DNA from: JAYEHL01 sp041653935
GTDB lineage: Bacteria > Chloroflexota > Dehalococcoidia > E44-bin15
Direction: 5' to 3'
Assembly: GCA_041653935.1 (NCBI GenBank)
Contig: JBAZEO010000005.1
Coordinates: 1 to 64,000, forward strand
DNA: 64,000 nt
This document shows positions 9,017 through 18,654 of the stretch, one piece after another. Each line of letters starts with the position of its first letter. The first letter of the stretch is position 1. The position numbers and the translations under genes are program-made. Under the pieces are notes generated by a model. The model saw nothing but the letters and a program-made list of their open reading frames with translations, was not told the origin of the DNA and did no database searches.

Positions 9017-12000
9017 TGGCAGAGAAAATTCGTGTCCTCTATGTTGACGACGAACCCGGTCTTCTTGATCTCGGCAAGCTGTACCTTGAAAAGTCTGGAG
9101 ATTTTACCGTAACGACATCACTGAGTGCATCTGAAGCGATCCGGTTGCTCGAACAGGAGAAATTTGACATCATCATCTCCGATTACCAGATGCCCGGCAT
9201 GGATGGCATCCAGTTCCTTATTACGATACGAACACGCTTTGGACCGATCCCATTTATCCTGTTTACCGGCAAAGGCAGGGAAGAGGTGGTCATTCAGGCA
9301 ATCAACAACGGTGCGGACTTTTACATCCAGAAAGGCGGCGATCCCGAGGCACAGTTTGCCGAACTCTCGCATAAGGTCAAGTCGTCGGCATTCCGGAAAA
9401 GGGCAGAGGAATCGCTCCGGAAAAGCGAGGAAAAATACCGGCACTTAATCGAACACGCGGATGAGGCAATTATCGTCTTGCAGGACGAGATGCTGAAACT
9501 GGTCAATCATCGAATGGTCGAACTCACCGGGTATTCGGAACAGGATCTTCGGTCCATGTCGTTTTCTACTTTTATCCACCCGGATGACCGTGCCATGGTA
9601 GTGAAGTGGTACCAGAAGCGAATGAATGGCGAGAAGCCTCCATCCCGCTATGCCTTCCGGCTGAGTCCAAATGATGCAAGCACCCGGTGGGTTGAGATCA
9701 GCGCCGTCGCGATCGACTGGGAGGGGAGTCCTGCCACGCTGAATTTCTTAACCGACATCACCGGGCGCAAACGGGCGGAGGAGAAGATTAGGACGGCGGA
9801 GGATACCTACCGGAATATCTTCCTTAATTCCCAGATCGGTCTCTTCAGAACGGATATGCGTACAGGACTCCTGCTTGACGCAAATGATACCGTTGCCCGG
9901 TTTATAGGATATCAGGATAGAGCTTCGTTATTGGCAGAGCCTTTCAACATTGCAGAACGGTACGTCGACCCTTGCGACCGCGAGAAGATAATCTCTCTTT
10001 TACAGGCTGATGGCGAATTTCGAAACTATGAAGCGCGTTTTTTGAAAAATGATGGTTCGATTATATGGATGCGCTTTTCCGCACGGCTTGTCAGGGAAAG
10101 GGGTTGGATGGAAGGTGTTTCGGAAGACATCACCGAGCGCAAGAAGGCGGAGGAGGAAGCCGAAAAAGCACATGAAGAACTGGCAGCCTCTTACGAACAG
10201 ATAACCGCAACTGAAGAGGAACTGCGGCAGACCCTTGAACAACTCACCCAACATGAGCAGAATCTGCGCGAGAGCGAGGAGAAATACCGTACGGTCTTTG
10301 AGAATACCGGCACTGCGATGGTTGTCATCGAAGAGAGCAGTATAATCAGCCTCTCCAATAACGGCTTCGCGCAACTCAGCGGCTTTTCCAAAGACGATAT
10401 TGAGGGAAAGAAGAGCTGGACCGGGTTTGTAGTGAAAGAGGACCTTGAACGGATGCTCGCCCAGCACCGGTTACGCAGGCAGGACCGGAAGAAGGCACTC
10501 ACCCACTATGAGTTCCGGTTTATTACAAAAACCGGGGATATCCGTACTATCTACCTCACCATCGATGTCATTCCGGGAACAAAGAAGAGCGTTGCATCCC
10601 TGCTGGACATCACCGAACGCAAGCGGATCGATGATGAACTGCGGGAACGGGAAAGGATTTACCGTACATTGCTTGGAAACCTGCCCGGGTTTGTGTATCG
10701 CTGTGCCAACGACCACAACTGGACGATGGACTATATAAGCGACGGGTGCCGGGACATAACCGGCTATGCCCCCGATGACTTCGTAGGTAATAAAACACTG
10801 GCTTTCAACGATATCATACATCCGGAGTTCCAAAAGACCCTCTGGGATAAATGGCAGAACCTGTTGGATACGAAGGAGGTCTTCGAGGAAGAGTACCCCA
10901 TCATTACAAAAACCGGAGAGACGCGTCAGGTCTGGGAACGGGGACGTGGCATTTTTTCAGATGCCGGTCGGTTGCTCTATCTTGAAGGATTCATCACTGA
11001 CATCACAGAGCGAAAGCGGACAGAAGAGGCACTCCGTGCCAGCGAAGAACGGTACCGTGCCCTGTTCAATGACAACCCCATTATGCTATTCACGCTGGAT
11101 GCCAAGGGAAAAGTCATCTCGGTAAACCATGCCGGAGCAAGCCAACTGGGATATACGGTTGGTGAGCTTGAAGGTCAGTCGGTATTGAAAGTCTTTTATC
11201 CTGATGACCATCGTGCAGTAACCGAACAATTGCAGGTCTGCCTTAAATCTCCCGGAGAGGAGTTCCACTGGCAGTTCCGTAAAGTCTGCAAAAACGGGAG
11301 CTTGATCTGGGTGGATGAACATGCCCGGACAATCCCGGGTCTGGCGGAGGGACTTCATGTCCTTGTCGTCTGCCAGGACATCACCGACCGGAAACAGGTG
11401 GAAGATGCACTCCGAAAGAGTGAAAAGAAATACCGTGACATCATCGACAAAATGCAGGATGTAGTCTACCGGACCGATCGGGAAGGCAAACTCATCATGT
11501 TCAGCCCCCACGGGGTAAAACTTGCCGGTTATGACTCAGAAGAGGAGATGATTGGGTTCGATGTCGCCCTTGATACTTATCAGAATCCAGAAGAACGTGA
11601 ACGATTTCTTGCTGCTATAAAAGAAAAGGGCTCAGTGGAAAATTATCCTCTTGTGCTTAAAGCCCGGTATGGTATACCCCGCCACGTCATTGCCAGCAGT
11701 CATTTTTATTATGATGATGAGGGAGATGTGCTGGGTGTTGAAGGAATCCTTCACGATATAACCGATATCAGGAAAAAAGAACAGGAACTGCGTACTAGCG
11801 AAGAACGGTACCGTGCCCTGTATAATGACAACCCCATTATGCTATTTACGCTGGATTCCGTGGGGAACGTCATCTCGGTAAACCATGCCGGAGCAAGCCA
11901 GCTGGGATATACAGCCGTTGAGCTTGAAGGTCAGTCTGTATTGAAAGTCTTTTACCCCGATGATCATCGTGCAATAACCGAACAATTGCAGGTCTGCCTT

Positions 12001-12831
12001 AAATCTCCCGGAGTGGGGTTCCATTGGCAGTTCCGTAAAGTCCAGAAAGACGGGAGTTTGATATGGGTTGACGAACATGCACGGGCGATATCAAGTTCTT
12101 TAGGGGAGCTCAGTGTTCTTGTCGTTTGCCAGGACATCACCGAGCGCAAACGGGCGGAGGAAGCGCTGCGTCAGGCAAACAAGAAATTAAACCTTCTGTC
12201 GGGCATCACCCGGCACGACATCCTCAACCAATTGATGGTGCTCAAGGGTTATCTTAAGTTATCGTTGAATGCTATTGACAAACCGGAAACACTCTACGGA
12301 TTCATTAAAAAAGAACAGCAAGCTGCGAAGACTATCGAGGAGCAGATTACGTTTACCCGTGATTACCAAGATCTGGGTGTTGCGGCTCCCGCATGGCAGA
12401 ACGTGAATGCTAGTATCCAAAAAGCGGTCTCGAGGCTGCAAATGCGGGATGTTTATGTCGACATTGATAGTCCCGATATTGAAATATTTGCCGATCCGCT
12501 CTTCGAGAAGGTCTTCTACAATTTGATTGAAAACGCCCTCCGTCACGGGGGTGAACAGATAAAAACCATTCGTATCTCATCGCAGGAATCTGACCGGGGA
12601 CTTACTATTGTATGCGAGGATGATGGCGTTGGAGTCTTTGCAGAGGACAAATCCCGCCTCTTCACCCGGGGTTTTGGCAAGAACACCGGGCTCGGTTTGT
12701 TCCTTTCCCATGAGATCCTCGCAATCACCGGCATCACCATCACCGAGAACGGTACTCCGGATAAAGGCGCCCGTTTTGAGATCTCGGTGCCGAAGGGAAT
12801 GTGGCGGTTTGGAAATACCAGTCAAAGATAA
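9016..12831 (+). CDS. REC-7xPAS-HATPase sensor histidine kinase
   Basis: About 1271 residues from the ATG at 9016, which overlaps the upstream stop as TGATG. An in-frame upstream start at 8989 would lie inside the previous gene. Receiver 1-125 and the first PAS (from ~138) are near copies of the same parts of the kinase at 1393. Further PAS domains begin near 265, 423, 548, 678, 805 and 931, with a coiled coil near 380-415. PAS 5 and PAS 7 (RYRAL[FY]NDNPIMLFTLD) are almost identical, an internal duplication. The phosphoacceptor near 1061 is GITRHDILNQLMVL; HATPase shows CEDDGVGVFAED and NTGLGLFLSHEILAITGI. Third and last gene of the overlapping kinase operon. No transmembrane segments. Confidence 0.92.
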   Translation: MAEKIRVLYVDDEPGLLDLGKLYLEKSGDFTVTTSLSASEAIRLLEQEKFDIIISDYQMPGMDGIQFLITIRTRFGPIPFILFTGKGREEVVIQAINNGADFYIQKGGDPEAQFAELSHKVKSSAFRKRAEESLRKSEEKYRHLIEHADEAIIVLQDEMLKLVNHRMVELTGYSEQDLRSMSFSTFIHPDDRAMVVKWYQKRMNGEKPPSRYAFRLSPNDASTRWVEISAVAIDWEGSPATLNFLTDITGRKRAEEKIRTAEDTYRNIFLNSQIGLFRTDMRTGLLLDANDTVARFIGYQDRASLLAEPFNIAERYVDPCDREKIISLLQADGEFRNYEARFLKNDGSIIWMRFSARLVRERGWMEGVSEDITERKKAEEEAEKAHEELAASYEQITATEEELRQTLEQLTQHEQNLRESEEKYRTVFENTGTAMVVIEESSIISLSNNGFAQLSGFSKDDIEGKKSWTGFVVKEDLERMLAQHRLRRQDRKKALTHYEFRFITKTGDIRTIYLTIDVIPGTKKSVASLLDITERKRIDDELRERERIYRTLLGNLPGFVYRCANDHNWTMDYISDGCRDITGYAPDDFVGNKTLAFNDIIHPEFQKTLWDKWQNLLDTKEVFEEEYPIITKTGETRQVWERGRGIFSDAGRLLYLEGFITDITERKRTEEALRASEERYRALFNDNPIMLFTLDAKGKVISVNHAGASQLGYTVGELEGQSVLKVFYPDDHRAVTEQLQVCLKSPGEEFHWQFRKVCKNGSLIWVDEHARTIPGLAEGLHVLVVCQDITDRKQVEDALRKSEKKYRDIIDKMQDVVYRTDREGKLIMFSPHGVKLAGYDSEEEMIGFDVALDTYQNPEERERFLAAIKEKGSVENYPLVLKARYGIPRHVIASSHFYYDDEGDVLGVEGILHDITDIRKKEQELRTSEERYRALYNDNPIMLFTLDSVGNVISVNHAGASQLGYTAVELEGQSVLKVFYPDDHRAITEQLQVCLKSPGVGFHWQFRKVQKDGSLIWVDEHARAISSSLGELSVLVVCQDITERKRAEEALRQANKKLNLLSGITRHDILNQLMVLKGYLKLSLNAIDKPETLYGFIKKEQQAAKTIEEQITFTRDYQDLGVAAPAWQNVNASIQKAVSRLQMRDVYVDIDSPDIEIFADPLFEKVFYNLIENALRHGGEQIKTIRISSQESDRGLTIVCEDDGVGVFAEDKSRLFTRGFGKNTGLGLFLSHEILAITGITITENGTPDKGARFEISVPKGMWRFGNTSQR

Positions 12832-12899
12832 AACCACGACAACAAGCTTTTTTGTAGGATCATCCTTTTTCATAAAACAGGTCAAAATCCCAAACGTTC

Positions 12900-12907
12900 T
12901 TATAAAG
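12900..12907 (+). promoter_or_regulatory. Possible TATA box
   Basis: TTATAAAG in an AT-rich stretch between the third kinase and the truncated PAS gene. Spacing would put a start of transcription near 12930. Evidence is composition only. Confidence 0.25.
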
Positions 12908-13688
12908 CCAGAATAGATTCTCAAAATATTTTGAAAACCTCGAAACTACTATCAGGACGAAATCCGGAGATTCCCGCTTCATCCTCTGGAACACAAAAGA
13001 GATCGTACAGGATGGCGAAACCCACGCGATTGCTGTCGGCATGGATGTAACGAGTCAGAAAGAGGCTGATGCCTTCCGCGAGAGCATTATCGACAATGCA
13101 AACGTCCTCATTGCCGTTCTTGATTCCCAAGGGTATGTCATTGTTTGGAACAGGGCAGCGGAATCGATCACCGGCTATCCCAGAAACGAAGTTATCGGGA
13201 AGCGTGACATATGGAAACATCTCTACCCGGACGCAGAATACCGCCGCACTATTACCAGGCGCATCACCGGGATCATTGCCGAGCACCGGTACTTTGAGAA
13301 CCTCGAAACGACCATCGTCACAAAAACCGGGCAGCAACGGATCATTTCCTGGAACACGCAGCAGATTGGCTTTCACGGTGCGGTGCGGGAGATCGCCATC
13401 GGACGTGATATCACCGAACAAAGACGGGCAGAAGAAGCACTCGTCGCGTATATGACCGAGATGGCGATGCGGATAAAACAGCCTGTCGAGATCATCCGCG
13501 ATAATATCCAGGAAATCGTGAACCTTACCCGGGCAGGGAAGATCACCACAGATGAAATGATGATGAGCCTTGAGAGCCAGGTGAGGAATGCCACCCAGAT
13601 TATGGCAAATGTTCAGGAGTTTCAGAAGGCGATCGTAGATAAGAACAGCCAGATCCCGGAAGCCTACCGCGAATTCCTCAACGGGTGA
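12906..13688 (+). pseudogene. 5'-truncated PAS protein without kinase domain
   Basis: The reading frame is open from a stop at 12903-12905. It begins in the middle of a PAS domain (KYFENLETTIRTKSGDSR, then GMDVTSQKEAD) with no start codon before an ATG at 13041. From that ATG it gives 215 residues: one complete PAS domain (NANVLIAVLDSQGYVIVWN) and an ~80-residue helical tail (EMAMRIKQPVEIIRDNIQEI) with no histidine-kinase or ATPase motif. The PAS matches those at 7590 and 47520. The helical tail may still be functional if translated from 13041, and the next gene follows after 4 nt. I read it as the remnant of a larger PAS kinase that kept its downstream partner. Confidence 0.65.
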
Positions 13689-13692
13689 CGTC

Positions 13693-14244
13693 GTGGCGAA
13701 TCTGGTGAATCCCGAAGAACTGGAGAATCGTCGGATCTTTTTGATCCTTGCCTCGCCTGCATCCCTTCGCCAGCGCAATATCGATGTAATCATGCAGGTT
13801 TCGGCACTGGGGTACCATACGATCGTTGTTACGACCAACTTCCCGTACACCGTTCTCCGGAAACTGTACGGCGAGAGCGGGGTTGACCTTGCCTCGGTTT
13901 CGTTCATCGATACGGTAACCAAAGCCTCAATCGGGACGGCAACAGACATCCCGGGGGTGGTGCGCTATGTCACCAGCCCGGCAAACCTGACGGATATGGG
14001 AATTGCAGTCACGGAAGAATTAAAAGAGAAAACCGGTAAAAAAGTCTGCATCCTCTATGATTCCATCAGCACCATGCTGATATACCTCACATCACCGAAC
14101 ATCTCGAAGTTTATCCATTTTGTGACGAACAAGCTCCGGCTCATGGATATTTCCGGCGTCTTTTTAGCCGTGGAGAAGGGACTTGACCCGATGTTGATGT
14201 CACAGCTGACTACTTTTGTCGATACTGTGATCGATGCCGGTTGA
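13693..14244 (+). CDS. RecA-fold signalling protein (DUF7504/DUF835-like)
   Basis: 183 residues from a GTG with GGGTGA a few bases upstream, 4 nt after the PAS remnant. The sequence IFLILASPASLRQRN, YHTIVVTTNFPYTVLRKLY, KKVCILYDSISTMLIYL and ISGVFLAVEKG fits the small KaiC/RecA-like ATPase-fold proteins (DUF7504 or DUF835) that often lie beside archaeal PAS kinases. No clear Walker A is visible, so it may bind rather than hydrolyse nucleotide. Role unknown; probably an output or partner of PAS signalling. Confidence 0.6.
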   Translation: MANLVNPEELENRRIFLILASPASLRQRNIDVIMQVSALGYHTIVVTTNFPYTVLRKLYGESGVDLASVSFIDTVTKASIGTATDIPGVVRYVTSPANLTDMGIAVTEELKEKTGKKVCILYDSISTMLIYLTSPNISKFIHFVTNKLRLMDISGVFLAVEKGLDPMLMSQLTTFVDTVIDAG

Positions 14245-14331
14245 GGGTCGTATTCTTGCAGGATGTCTAAAAAAAAAGAAGGAACCGGCAAGAGGACATT
14301 TTATCCTCCCGGCAAAGTGGGGGCGGTTTCT

Positions 14332-14692
14332 GAAGATTTTCAGACGCTAATTATGTCAATCTCTGACCTGCCCGGACGTTTGCCGATCACCATCATACTC
14401 ATACGGAGTGCCGGGCGTGATATGCAATAACCGGTCAAGCCTCATGTACCAGATCTGAAAAAAGGGGTAGAGAAGTTAAACCCCGGATTTTGCCATATTA
14501 TACGAAAGAGCCCCTATCCATATCAGAGATGAAAATACCGCAGCCCATTCCAGACCGGGAACCGGAACGGTCGTATGAAACGCCCCGAGGATATCCTTGT
14601 ACATTAAAAGAACCACAACAAATGTCAGATCAATGAACACTACCACAACGCCATAATAACCAACCCATCGCATGAACCGGGGATGGGTGAAA
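14332..14692. repeat. 361-bp direct repeat, second copy
   Basis: Closely matches 152-515 in the same orientation, covering the 3' part of the DUF998 gene and ~140 bp beyond its stop. Its presence 14 kb away shows a segmental duplication that brackets the first kinase operon. Confidence 0.8.
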
Positions 14693-15120
14693 AGGGGACC
14701 CAGGTTGAGGATAACCATTGCAACAAAAAGGGCTTTGAACATCAAACCAGCAGCCAGCATGTGACTGGCTATCTGCGTTTCGGGAAATACGCCTACCATG
14801 ATCAGTGCCACACCAGCGAAGATACCTACCGCCTGTCCTGCAAAAAGGAGGATCTTTTTCCATGTGATTGGCTCATACCATCTGTATAACCCAACGAAGA
14901 AGGGTACCAGAACAATTCCCGTAAGGATACACCCGGTGTTGAAGAAGAAGGCTCCAGCCGGGTTGAAATTATCATTTCCGAGGTTGCTGAGCCAGTCATA
15001 GATCGGGTTATAGGGAGCAGGATAGAGAGCAACTGAAGTGAACGTGAATACACTATAGATGATGAGCGCAGCCATTCCCGCAATGGAGCTCAAGGACCAT
15101 TTCCATGCAGTTGAAGTCAT
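14476..15120 (-). CDS. DUF998 family integral membrane protein
   Basis: 214 residues from the ATG at 15120 (MTSTAWKWSLSS...). The longer open frame upstream of this ATG crosses non-coding repeat sequence and has no protein-like composition. Hydrophobic segments: IAGMAALIIYSVFTF, FFFNTGCILTGIVLVPFF, ILLFAGQAVGIFAGVALIM, MLAAGLMFKALFVAMVI, VGYYGVVVVFIDLTFVV and AVFSSLIWIGALSY. The motif YNPIYDWLSNLGN after the first segment is typical of DUF998. Function unknown; six to seven membrane spans. It stands alone on the minus strand, and part of it was duplicated to 152-515. Confidence 0.8.
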   Translation of the reverse strand: MTSTAWKWSLSSIAGMAALIIYSVFTFTSVALYPAPYNPIYDWLSNLGNDNFNPAGAFFFNTGCILTGIVLVPFFVGLYRWYEPITWKKILLFAGQAVGIFAGVALIMVGVFPETQIASHMLAAGLMFKALFVAMVILNLGPLFTHPRFMRWVGYYGVVVVFIDLTFVVVLLMYKDILGAFHTTVPVPGLEWAAVFSSLIWIGALSYNMAKSGV

Positions 15121-15224
15121 AATGTATGGACTTGGAGATTCCGGGTATATATCGTATATGATGGGGAAAAAATGTGTACCTGTCCAATTTACACGCAAAT
15201 CATTAAAATTGAAATTGCCAGTCC

Positions 15225-15390
15225 CGCCCCATGGCAGCCAGCGCCACATCCTCCTTTGGTACAAACAGCGACGCTCTTTCGCGGTGACTCCCGTTGAACA
15301 CCGGTATGAGTGATTTCGAGCGGCACTGTGTGTAACTGCTGGTCGATGACGATGGTTAACTCCAGCCCGGACTGGGCAGGTGGGGTTTGC
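15225..15390 (-). repeat. Dispersed gene-fragment repeat, copy 1
   Basis: On the minus strand this encodes, with a frameshift, LTIVIDQQLHTVPLE... followed by a tail resembling LFVPKEDVA. It is one of five related fragments (15225, 17987, 19205, 38350, 53490) that share a reading ending in LFVPADDxAPD. It is not a complete gene. The rest of the gap 15121-15507 holds no other gene. Confidence 0.6.
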
Positions 15391-15507
15391 TCTAACAATA
15401 GTCAAATGAGGTAATTCATGTTCACGCCTACCTGCAACCTGACGGTATGGGGGATCGATACAATGCCTCATTAACCCGCAACTCAAAATAATCAGGGCTG
15501 ATGCCAT

Positions 15508-16368
15508 ATGACAGAAAACACCGATGAACATATCCTGGAAGCGATCGGCAGGTGCCGGATTATTATCCGGAACGGGGAAGTGATCGAAGTCGGGGAAGCG
15601 CACATCACGTCATGTCCGCTCACGAAAAAATTCGCGTACCCGCTCTCTACCCTTGACAAGGAGTCAGTAAAAGCAAATATCGAACACCGAATAAAGGCGT
15701 GGGGTATGTGCACCCCTCGGCGCGAAGTCTCTGATACCCGGGAGTTTGTCGGGTTCGGGGCGTCCGAACTCCTCAGTTTCGGTCTCTCGGTCGGCATGAT
15801 CGACGCTGTCGTCCTTGCCTGTGACGGTGCGGGGACGGTCATCGTAACAAAGCCAGCGCTTGTGCAGGGCATTGGCGGCAGGATGTCCGGACTGGTTAAG
15901 ACGGTGCCCTACAAGGACGTTATCCGCAGAATCGAAGAGAACGGAGGAGTTGTCATCGACAAGGCTCATGCGAAACTTGACCAGATCGCCGGTGTTGCGC
16001 GGGCATACGAGCTGGGATACAAAAACGTCGCGGTCACGGTTGCCATTCCCACGGAAGCAAAAAAGATCCGGAACCTGTATCCTAATGCGATTATATTCGG
16101 AGTCCATGTTACCGGACTCAACCGTGGGGATGCGGAGATGCTTGTTTCGGCAGCTGACCTTGTCACATCCTGTGCATCCAAGACCCTCCGGGAGGTCGCC
16201 GGGAAGAAAGCGCTATTGCAGGCAGGGGTTGCCGTCCCGATCTTTGCAGTCACCAAAAGGGCAAAAGACCTGATCATCGAAAAGATCCGGCAGAGCAGCG
16301 ATCAGGTGCTGTTCAAGACCACCCGGCTACCGGCGCTTTCTGAGCAGCAGCCGGAACCGCTTGTCTGA
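15508..16368 (+). CDS. Methanogenesis marker protein 8 (DUF2099)
   Basis: 286 residues. The pattern CRIIIRNGEVIEVGEAHITSC-PL near the N-terminus, IKAWGMCTPRRE, VVLACDGAGTVIVTKPALVQGIGGRMSGLV and LVTSCASKTLREVAGKKALL fits DUF2099, annotated as methanogenesis marker 8 and found in methanogens. Several conserved Cys residues (HITSCP, WGMC, VLACDG, LVTSC) suggest metal or cofactor binding. Biochemical role not established. Length is normal. It is the main taxonomic marker in the window. It stands as a single gene with its own upstream region. Confidence 0.82.
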   Translation: MTENTDEHILEAIGRCRIIIRNGEVIEVGEAHITSCPLTKKFAYPLSTLDKESVKANIEHRIKAWGMCTPRREVSDTREFVGFGASELLSFGLSVGMIDAVVLACDGAGTVIVTKPALVQGIGGRMSGLVKTVPYKDVIRRIEENGGVVIDKAHAKLDQIAGVARAYELGYKNVAVTVAIPTEAKKIRNLYPNAIIFGVHVTGLNRGDAEMLVSAADLVTSCASKTLREVAGKKALLQAGVAVPIFAVTKRAKDLIIEKIRQSSDQVLFKTTRLPALSEQQPEPLV

Positions 16369-16559
16369 ACGGGACAGGGTGATTTCTCCGGTCATTTTTT
16401 TGGGTCTGCAATCCTGTAGCCGTGTATCACTGATCAGGCTGTTTTCTTTTAAGACCGATAGCACGAATTCTGTAAATCGGTCATTATCCCGTTGCGGCAA
16501 AAACATAAAGATTATGGTGATTGGCGTACCAAATTGGGGAATCCAACGGAGATGAATTC

Positions 16560-16997
16560 TTGGAAAAAAATACGCTTGTTCACATGGGAATCATCGGTAT
16601 TGTCATCGTTTTGATAATTGTAATGTCTGTAACAGGAATTCCTTTCCCGAATAATTCACCTGCTGCAACGACCTGTTCGGCGTATGACGGTTTAGAGAGC
16701 ATATTGTTTAGGTCAGACGTCTATGGCACTGAAGACTCACTGACTTTCCAGTATACTCCGAAGGATGAGAAACCTGCTACGTATTACACATCATACGCAA
16801 TTTACGAATATGGCTCACCCATCATATCGGAACATAACAAAGTGTACGACAATATTACCCCGGCAAACCCCATCGTGATCAATGTTTCCCGGAAGCATGA
16901 TGCCACGTACACGATGAACATGAGTATCTGGAAAAACGACGAGGCATGTCCTCTTTACCAATCCCGTGTTACTATCGCTGTCGGGCGTGTAAAATAA
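16560..16997 (+). CDS. Small membrane-anchored extracytoplasmic protein
   Basis: 145 residues from a TTG at 16560 with GGAG about 10 nt upstream; a TTG at 16521 is an alternative start. One N-terminal membrane segment (HMGIIGIVIVLIIVMSVTGI) is followed by a ~115-residue exported domain with two Cys (ATTCSAYDG; DEACPLYQS) and beta-rich composition. No family recognised. Likely a surface protein held by its uncleaved signal anchor. Confidence 0.55.
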   Translation: MEKNTLVHMGIIGIVIVLIIVMSVTGIPFPNNSPAATTCSAYDGLESILFRSDVYGTEDSLTFQYTPKDEKPATYYTSYAIYEYGSPIISEHNKVYDNITPANPIVINVSRKHDATYTMNMSIWKNDEACPLYQSRVTIAVGRVK

Positions 16998-17107
16998 CGT
17001 ATTTTAGTCTCCCCTTACCCGTTTGGAGTAGCGAAGAGCCAATTTTTATGACAGAGATCCTGATAAAAAAAGAGTGCCGGGGACCTGATAGTTTCCGGAT
17101 TTCTTTT

Positions 17108-17129
17108 GAAAACGGCTACCGCCGTTTTC
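17108..17129. terminator. Hairpin between converging genes
   Basis: Perfect 9-bp stem GAAAACGGC / GCCGTTTTC with the 4-base loop TACC, placed between the end of the rightward 16560 gene and the end of the leftward DUF4013 gene. Good position for a shared terminator; no long T-run. Confidence 0.45.
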
Positions 17130-17242
17130 ATGCTGTATGTTTGTGCCATCATCAGCTCATCGGGGGTTCCTATGAGAATGTCCCCGGAATTTTTATCTTG
17201 TATGCTTCTAGCACGCGAGCATCATATTTGTTTCATGACAAA

Positions 17243-17902
17243 TTATGCCGTCCCGGCACTGTCGTACACGAGCGTAATGTATCGTGCGGTGAACAGGATG
17301 ATGAACGGGAGCAGTAAGATCAGAAGGATGAGACCCACGTACGGGATCAGCAGGCAGATGAATTCAACAATGCCGACAAGAATGGCGACGATGATCAGGG
17401 CAACAATGTACGTAATCCATCCAATCCTGCCAATCTGTTCTGTTATCGCCCCGAAGTTGAACGCTTCACCGATACTCCCGGTACGGGCAAAACGCACGTA
17501 ACCGATAGCTGAGAAAAGACCAATTATAACTGCAAGAACAAGGAGGAGAATGACACCCGCGAGGGCTGCACCAAAGAGTTCCATCATGGATGCCGGATTC
17601 GGGAAGGGTGTTTTTTGCATATACATTACAAACCCGGCGCCCATCAAAACAAGTTCGAGAATAATGATCGGTAAGGCGTATATGATACCGACGACAAGGA
17701 ACTTGAGTCCGTCAATGAACATCGTCCCCCACTCGTCCGGTTCCGGTGAGGGCGTTGTGCCACGGTAAATCCGCAGCATGTATCCCAGAATCAGCGGGAA
17801 TATTATACAGCTGACGAGGAGCAGAAACTATTTCTTCCAGTCTCCTACGAGTCCTTCTTTTGCATACTCAAATGAATCTCCAACGATTTTTCCATAATCC
17901 AT
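17243..17902 (-). pseudogene. DUF4013 membrane protein interrupted by TAG
   Basis: From an ATG at 17902 the frame reads MDYGKIVGDSFEYAKEGLVG-DWKK, then TAG (17828-17830), then FLLLVSCIIFPLILGYMLRIYRG and on to a TAA at 17243. The part after the TAG is a normal DUF4013 protein with several membrane segments. The family usually has a Trp-rich stretch at the stop position, so TGG to TAG is the likely change. An internal start (MLRIYRGTT, 17779) would give 178 residues but lose the first membrane segment. Either a young pseudogene or, less likely, read through. Confidence 0.7.
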
Positions 17903-17986
17903 AACGACACCTTTTCTAAAAATTTTCCATCAGAAATTGCCTCTTTAGCCTGATAATCTGGCAGTTTTTATACCGATACTGTTCAC

Positions 17987-18360
17987 TCAACCTCCCGCAT
18001 CCGGCGCCATATCATCCGCAGGCACAAACAGCAACGCTCTTTCGTGATGACTCCCGTTGAACACCGGTATGTGTAATCGCAGCGGCACCGTGTGTAACTG
18101 CCGGTCGATGACAATGTTTAGCGCCAGCCCGGAGGTGGAAAGGTGGGCGGTCCCGACGGTTGCCGTAAGGTCAAGGAGCCGGACGGAGCCGGTGCCGCCC
18201 GTGAGTGCCTTGTCAATGTCATCTTCAGACCGGAGAAATCCACGGGCGTCCTGCATCGGGGTGATAGTACATTGTAATGCAATACCTGTTGCAACATCCC
18301 TATCAGAGATGACGGGAAATATCTCCCGGGTTTGTTTATTAAGATCCCGGTGATTTTGTA
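17987..18360 (-). pseudogene. Dispersed gene-fragment repeat, copy 2 (longest)
   Basis: Minus-strand frame: NKQTREIFPVISDRDVATG-IALQCTITPMQDARGFL-RSEDDIDKALTGG-...-LALNIVIDRQLHTVPL-...-LLFVPADDMAPD. It has no convincing start near 18360 and looks like the C-terminal ~125 residues of a larger protein. The family is not recognised. Shorter pieces of the same coding sequence are at 15225, 19205, 38350 and 53490. Confidence 0.55.
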
Positions 18361-18369
18361 AAAAGACAA

Positions 18370-18417
18370 TATACTTAATAATGCCGGATCAATATTCTAT
18401 CCAGTGGAAAGCAGCAT
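18370..18417 (+). promoter_or_regulatory. Likely promoter of hicBA
   Basis: AT-rich block with ATATACTTAATAAT around 18371-18384, about 35-45 bp before the hicB ATG, the distance expected for an archaeal TATA box. Evidence is composition and position only. Confidence 0.35.
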
Positions 18418-18654
18418 ATGACAAGTTATCAATGTACGATCACCATCTGGGAAGAAGATGGGGTATATGTTTCAAAATGCGTTGAACTTGAAGTGGCAAG
18501 CTGTGGCGACACACCAAAGGAAGCGCTTGACAATATCCGTGAAGCAATCGATTTCTACCTGAAAAACGCACAGGAATATGGCATGATTGGAGATATTGAG
18601 GCATCGATCACCTCCCATGAAAAATTCACGTCTGTTATCGAGGTTGAGGCGTGA
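18418..18654 (+). CDS. hicB: HicB family antitoxin
   Basis: 78 residues: YQCTITIWEEDGVYVSKCVE, GDTPKEALDNIREAIDFYL and a C-terminal VIEVEA strand, the partial RNase-H fold of HicB. HicB binds and blocks the HicA mRNA interferase and often represses its own promoter. Its stop overlaps the hicA GTG (GTGA), the normal tight coupling, here in the less common antitoxin-first order. Intact. Confidence 0.85.
   Translation: MTSYQCTITIWEEDGVYVSKCVELEVASCGDTPKEALDNIREAIDFYLKNAQEYGMIGDIEASITSHEKFTSVIEVEA

Noticed and set aside
14476..15603. 375-residue version of the DUF998 protein
   Set aside because: The upstream 160 codons cross a known repeat and intergenic DNA; the family start fits the ATG at 15120.
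17828..17830. TAG in DUF4013 as pyrrolysine
   Set aside because: Pyrrolysine is typical of methylamine methyltransferases in other methanogens; no pyl gene or PYLIS-like element is seen, and the expected residue is Trp.
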